DNA of 64,000 nucleotides, taken from NCBI GenBank assembly GCA_035280425.1, contig DATEFW010000043.1, positions 124,001 through 188,000 of the forward strand. Reading direction: 5' to 3'. Numbering within the stretch: position 1 is the first letter of the stretch; the number at the start of each line of letters is the position of its first letter. The translations under genes were made by a program, and so were the position numbers. Positions 61,503 to 64,000 of the stretch are shown piece after piece. This stretch comes from QHXW01 sp035280425 (GTDB lineage: Bacteria; Acidobacteriota; Terriglobia; Bryobacterales; Bryobacteraceae). The notes below the pieces were generated by a model. The model saw nothing but the letters and a program-made list of their open reading frames with translations, did no database searches and was not told the origin of the DNA.

Positions 61503-63182
61503 TTACTGGATTCCCTTGCCCTCAACGATGGTTATGTAGCGATCGTCGGGCACATTCGCAAACTTGTCCACGCGAGTGCTGGGCTTCGGCCAGCGGATTT
61601 CCAGCCAGTCCACTTTGCCGCTTGCTCCCAGCCCAAGCAGCTCTCGCGGATCGTGCGACGAAAGATAGCTGCCGCCGTTATTTTTTAGCCTCGACCGTTT
61701 CACTCCGCCGGCCGACCAGGTAAGCCGCGCGCCGATTGCATCGCGATTGCAGTTGGCCCCTTCGAGTTTCACACCAAGCCAGTGATTCCCAGTGTTTGCC
61801 CGGTTGTGTAACAGAACCGGCGCGCCGCCGTTTGCGGCTACCAGCACGTCAGGGTAGCCGTCGTTGTCGTAATCGCCAACCGTCAGACCTCGCGCGGCAT
61901 ATGGCTTGGCGAACGCCGGGCCGGCCTCGGAGCTGACATTGCGCAGCAGGCCGCCCTCCTGCCGGAACAGCAGCAGCGGCTCTTTGTACTTCACCTGCTG
62001 TGAGTACATCTCGATCATGTCGTCGGGATGACCGTTGGCCAGTATGAGATCGATCGACCCGTCGTTATCGTAATCGAAAAATTTCAGCCCCCAGCCGCTC
62101 AGCAGCCGGGTCGCCTGGGCTACCCCGTTTTTATGCGCGGAATCGGAAAAGGATTCATCCTTATTGTTCGTATAAAGGGAGAACATTTCCTGATCCACGT
62201 TGGCGACAAACAGATCTTCCCACCCATCGGCGTTGATATCCGCGGCGTCCACGCCCATTCCCGAGCGCGCTTGCCCGTTCTCGCTGAACCCAACTTCGGC
62301 GGCGAGCGCGATCTCCTCCCATTTGTTCTTGCCGCGATTGACGAAGAGGAAATTTTGCACCGTATCGTTGGCTACGAACAGGTCCATCAGGCCGTCGTTA
62401 TTGATGTCGGTCGCCACCACGCCCAGGCCTTTGCCTAAGGCGCGCTCGATGTCCGTGCCGCGCGTGACGTCGGTAAACGTGCCATCTCCATTGTTGTGCA
62501 TCAGGAAACTGTGGGTCGGCTTAAACACGCGCGGAATGCAGTAGTAATGCCGGCCGAGTTTATTGTCGCCGCACGAGAACTTGCTCGAGTAATCGACGAA
62601 GCTGCACACAAACAAATCCAGGCGTCCGTCGTTGTCGTAATCGAACCAGACGGCGCTTGTGGTCCATCCCGGCAATGCCAGCCCGGCTTTGTCGGTCACG
62701 TCGGTAAAAGTTCCGTTTCCGTTGTTGTGATAGAGAATGCAGCGGCCGTAGGCGCTGACGAACAGGTCTGGATAACCGTCGTTGTCGTAGTCACCCACCG
62801 CGACGCCCATGCCGAATGTCGCGCCGGCTCCCACCCCTGCCTTTTCCGTGACATCGGTGAATGTGCCGTTGCGATTATTCTTGTAGAGCGCATTGCGCAG
62901 GGGCTTCGCGGGCTTGAAAAAATCCGACACTCCGCTATTGACCAGATAGAGGTCCATCCAGCCGTCGTTATCGTAGTCGAAAAACGCGCAGCCCGGACCA
63001 AGCGTTTCCGGCAGATAACGCTCGGCAGACATGGCGTTGTCGTGCACCCAGGTAATGCCGCTCACTTGCGGTGGAACTTCTTCAAAAATGGGATTCCCGA
63101 TCCGCGCAGCGGGAAAAGCCCGGCTCACTGCCAGCCCCGCGCTCCCTGTCAAAAACGTTCGTCGCGAGAATTGCTTGCTCAT
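61503..63182 (-). CDS. Tat-exported FG-GAP/ASPIC-UnbV (CRTAC1-like) protein
   Basis: A 559-residue exported protein. A twin-arginine signal (SRRTFLTGSAGLAVS) is followed by an FG-GAP/VCBS beta-propeller of repeated Ca-binding DYDNDG units, for example FFDYDNDGWMDLYLVNSG, DYDNDGYPDLFVSA, DINNDGLMDLFVAN and DYDNDGYPDVLVAANGG. The C-terminal ASPIC/UnbV region reads NHWLGVKLEGANCNRDAIGARL and WLEIRWPKP. Role unknown; probably extracellular binding. It is 8 nt downstream of the partial gene at the right edge. Confidence 0.85.
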   Translation of the reverse strand: MSKQFSRRTFLTGSAGLAVSRAFPAARIGNPIFEEVPPQVSGITWVHDNAMSAERYLPETLGPGCAFFDYDNDGWMDLYLVNSGVSDFFKPAKPLRNALYKNNRNGTFTDVTEKAGVGAGATFGMGVAVGDYDNDGYPDLFVSAYGRCILYHNNGNGTFTDVTDKAGLALPGWTTSAVWFDYDNDGRLDLFVCSFVDYSSKFSCGDNKLGRHYYCIPRVFKPTHSFLMHNNGDGTFTDVTRGTDIERALGKGLGVVATDINNDGLMDLFVANDTVQNFLFVNRGKNKWEEIALAAEVGFSENGQARSGMGVDAADINADGWEDLFVANVDQEMFSLYTNNKDESFSDSAHKNGVAQATRLLSGWGLKFFDYDNDGSIDLILANGHPDDMIEMYSQQVKYKEPLLLFRQEGGLLRNVSSEAGPAFAKPYAARGLTVGDYDNDGYPDVLVAANGGAPVLLHNRANTGNHWLGVKLEGANCNRDAIGARLTWSAGGVKRSRLKNNGGSYLSSHDPRELLGLGASGKVDWLEIRWPKPSTRVDKFANVPDDRYITIVEGKGIQ

Positions 63183-63190
63183 GCCCGGCG

Positions 63191-64000
63191 TTACGGATGG
63201 ATCGAAAACGAAGTGCGCTGCTCGGCCACCGAGCTGCCCTGCTTCACGGTCGTGATCAGCTCGTAGTTGCCCGGAGAGAAGTTGGCCAGCGGCATCTCAG
63301 CCACATAAGGAATCAATCCGTTTTTACCTGGTGGAGGAAGCTGTGGACTGGCTTGTCCGATGGGCGTACCGTCCTTAATAAATTCCATCTTCAGCTCCGG
63401 TTTGTCCGCGCCGGAGTTTAACGGGTAGACCACGAAATAATACGAGAGCTCGCCGGAGGCAGACGCCTGTATCGAGTTGTCGAGCGTAGGAACAACCCGG
63501 CCTCCTTCGAAATGAAACGGATCCTCCGCATCCGTCTCACCGGATTGCGGCTCCACGCGCCGGATCAGAGCCAGGCTGCTGAGCGAGATACCGGCCGGCG
63601 GCGGCAGCACAACCACCGCTGCCCGGTGCGCGCTGATCTTCATGTTCTCCCGGTCGATTACCGCCGAATCCAGAACGTAGCGGCCCGGCGCCAGATTCAC
63701 GTGATAAGTCTGAATGAAATTGCCCCGGCGCAGCGCTTCCAGCTTGTCCGCAGGCGCCTCGAGCGGCAGATCGCGGCTGAAGTGCTCGGCTACCTCGCCT
63801 TTCTGGTCTTTGAACAATGCCAGCAGCGACAGGTGCGCGCGATAGCGGTGGTTGGCCGGGTCTTCCGTGAATGTAACATCTTTCATCGGAACTTCGATGA
63901 CCAATCCGTATTCAACCTTGTTGTCTTCTTTGCGGAACCGCAGAGCCGCGGCATGATAGGGGATGTTATTCGGCAACGGATTCGAGTTGAGCGCGTTGAG
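63191..64000 (-). CDS. C-terminal part of a VWFA-related-type protein (partial, right edge)
   Basis: The frame is open from the edge to the stop at 63191, 269 codons; an internal TTG is not the real start, because the reading frame runs on to the edge. The sequence looks like the beta-rich C-terminal extension of acidobacterial VWFA-related proteins: AALRFRKEDNKVEYGLVIEVP, LAPGRYVLDSAVIDRENMKISAHRAAVVVLPP, LSSLALIRRVEP, with repeated strand-turn-strand units. The VWA domain itself would lie beyond the window. It is upstream of and probably cotranscribed with the ASPIC/UnbV gene. Confidence 0.55.
   Translation of the reverse strand, partial: LNALNSNPLPNNIPYHAAALRFRKEDNKVEYGLVIEVPMKDVTFTEDPANHRYRAHLSLLALFKDQKGEVAEHFSRDLPLEAPADKLEALRRGNFIQTYHVNLAPGRYVLDSAVIDRENMKISAHRAAVVVLPPPAGISLSSLALIRRVEPQSGETDAEDPFHFEGGRVVPTLDNSIQASASGELSYYFVVYPLNSGADKPELKMEFIKDGTPIGQASPQLPPPGKNGLIPYVAEMPLANFSPGNYELITTVKQGSSVAEQRTSFSIHP

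Noticed and set aside
1..64000. CRISPR array
   Set aside because: No repeated 24-40-base units with regular spacing were noticed anywhere, despite the Cas2-like gene.

Overview
The window looks like a chromosomal segment from an acidobacterium of the Solibacteres/Bryobacterales type (inference). The evidence is protein content: tandem carboxypeptidase-regulatory/TonB-type outer-membrane proteins of about 1170 residues, an orphan MacB/FtsX-like permease of the acidobacterial duplicated type, a DUF1549/DUF1553-DUF1501 pair, an ASPIC/UnbV (CRTAC1-like) FG-GAP protein, and the C-terminal part of what looks like an acidobacterial VWFA-related protein. The DNA is GC-rich and almost fully coding. 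I see no rRNA, insertion sequence, prophage or CRISPR array. One tRNA gene (Val, anticodon TAC) is present.

Layout. 1-8.5 kb: end of trmFO overlapping xerC, an M20 peptidase, a degenerate receiver protein, hpt overlapping a cytidylate-kinase-like/nuclease-like fusion gene, a BON-domain protein, an S41 protease, a LolA-like protein and mdh. 8.5-12.1 kb: accessory block with a small overlapping toxin-antitoxin-like pair, a MoxR AAA+ ATPase overlapping a 608-residue protein with a possible TraB/ChaN-like N-terminus, and a small orphan protein. 12.1-20.7 kb: membrane/baseplate part of a type VI secretion system (tssK, tssL, tssM) translationally coupled to a Ser/Thr kinase fused to a formylglycine-generating-enzyme-like domain. 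Divergent from it is a proline-rich, tail-anchored protein carrying seven copies of an E-[FY]-[TS]-R-[LMF]-F motif. 20.7-28.8 kb: epimerase, radical SAM/SPASM protein, ferritin-like Tat protein, a stand-alone Cas2-like small protein, ADOP permease, TPR protein. 28.9-36.1 kb: two tandem TonB-type receptors, each with its own promoter and a CTAGT/ACTAG inverted repeat near the start of transcription. 36.4-44.9 kb: a PPC-domain/DUF1549/DUF1501 operon, an exported HpaI-type aldolase, a YVTN-type propeller and a c-type cytochrome lipoprotein. 45.1-55 kb: small genes, tRNA-Val, an SDR reductase, an AddAB-type helicase-nuclease pair in which both nuclease domains appear to carry an iron-sulfur staple, a secreted hydrolase and a PepSY membrane protein. 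55-64 kb: the nitrogen-control operon amtB-glnB/K-glnD, a Tat-type cupin, a transmembrane protein with two malectin-like domains, and the ASPIC/UnbV - VWFA-related pair running off the right edge.

The candidates for something undescribed are the seven-motif tail-anchored protein beside the T6SS kinase, the MoxR plus 608-residue protein pair, and the cytidylate-kinase/nuclease fusion coupled to hpt. No database search was possible, so family names rest on motif recognition.
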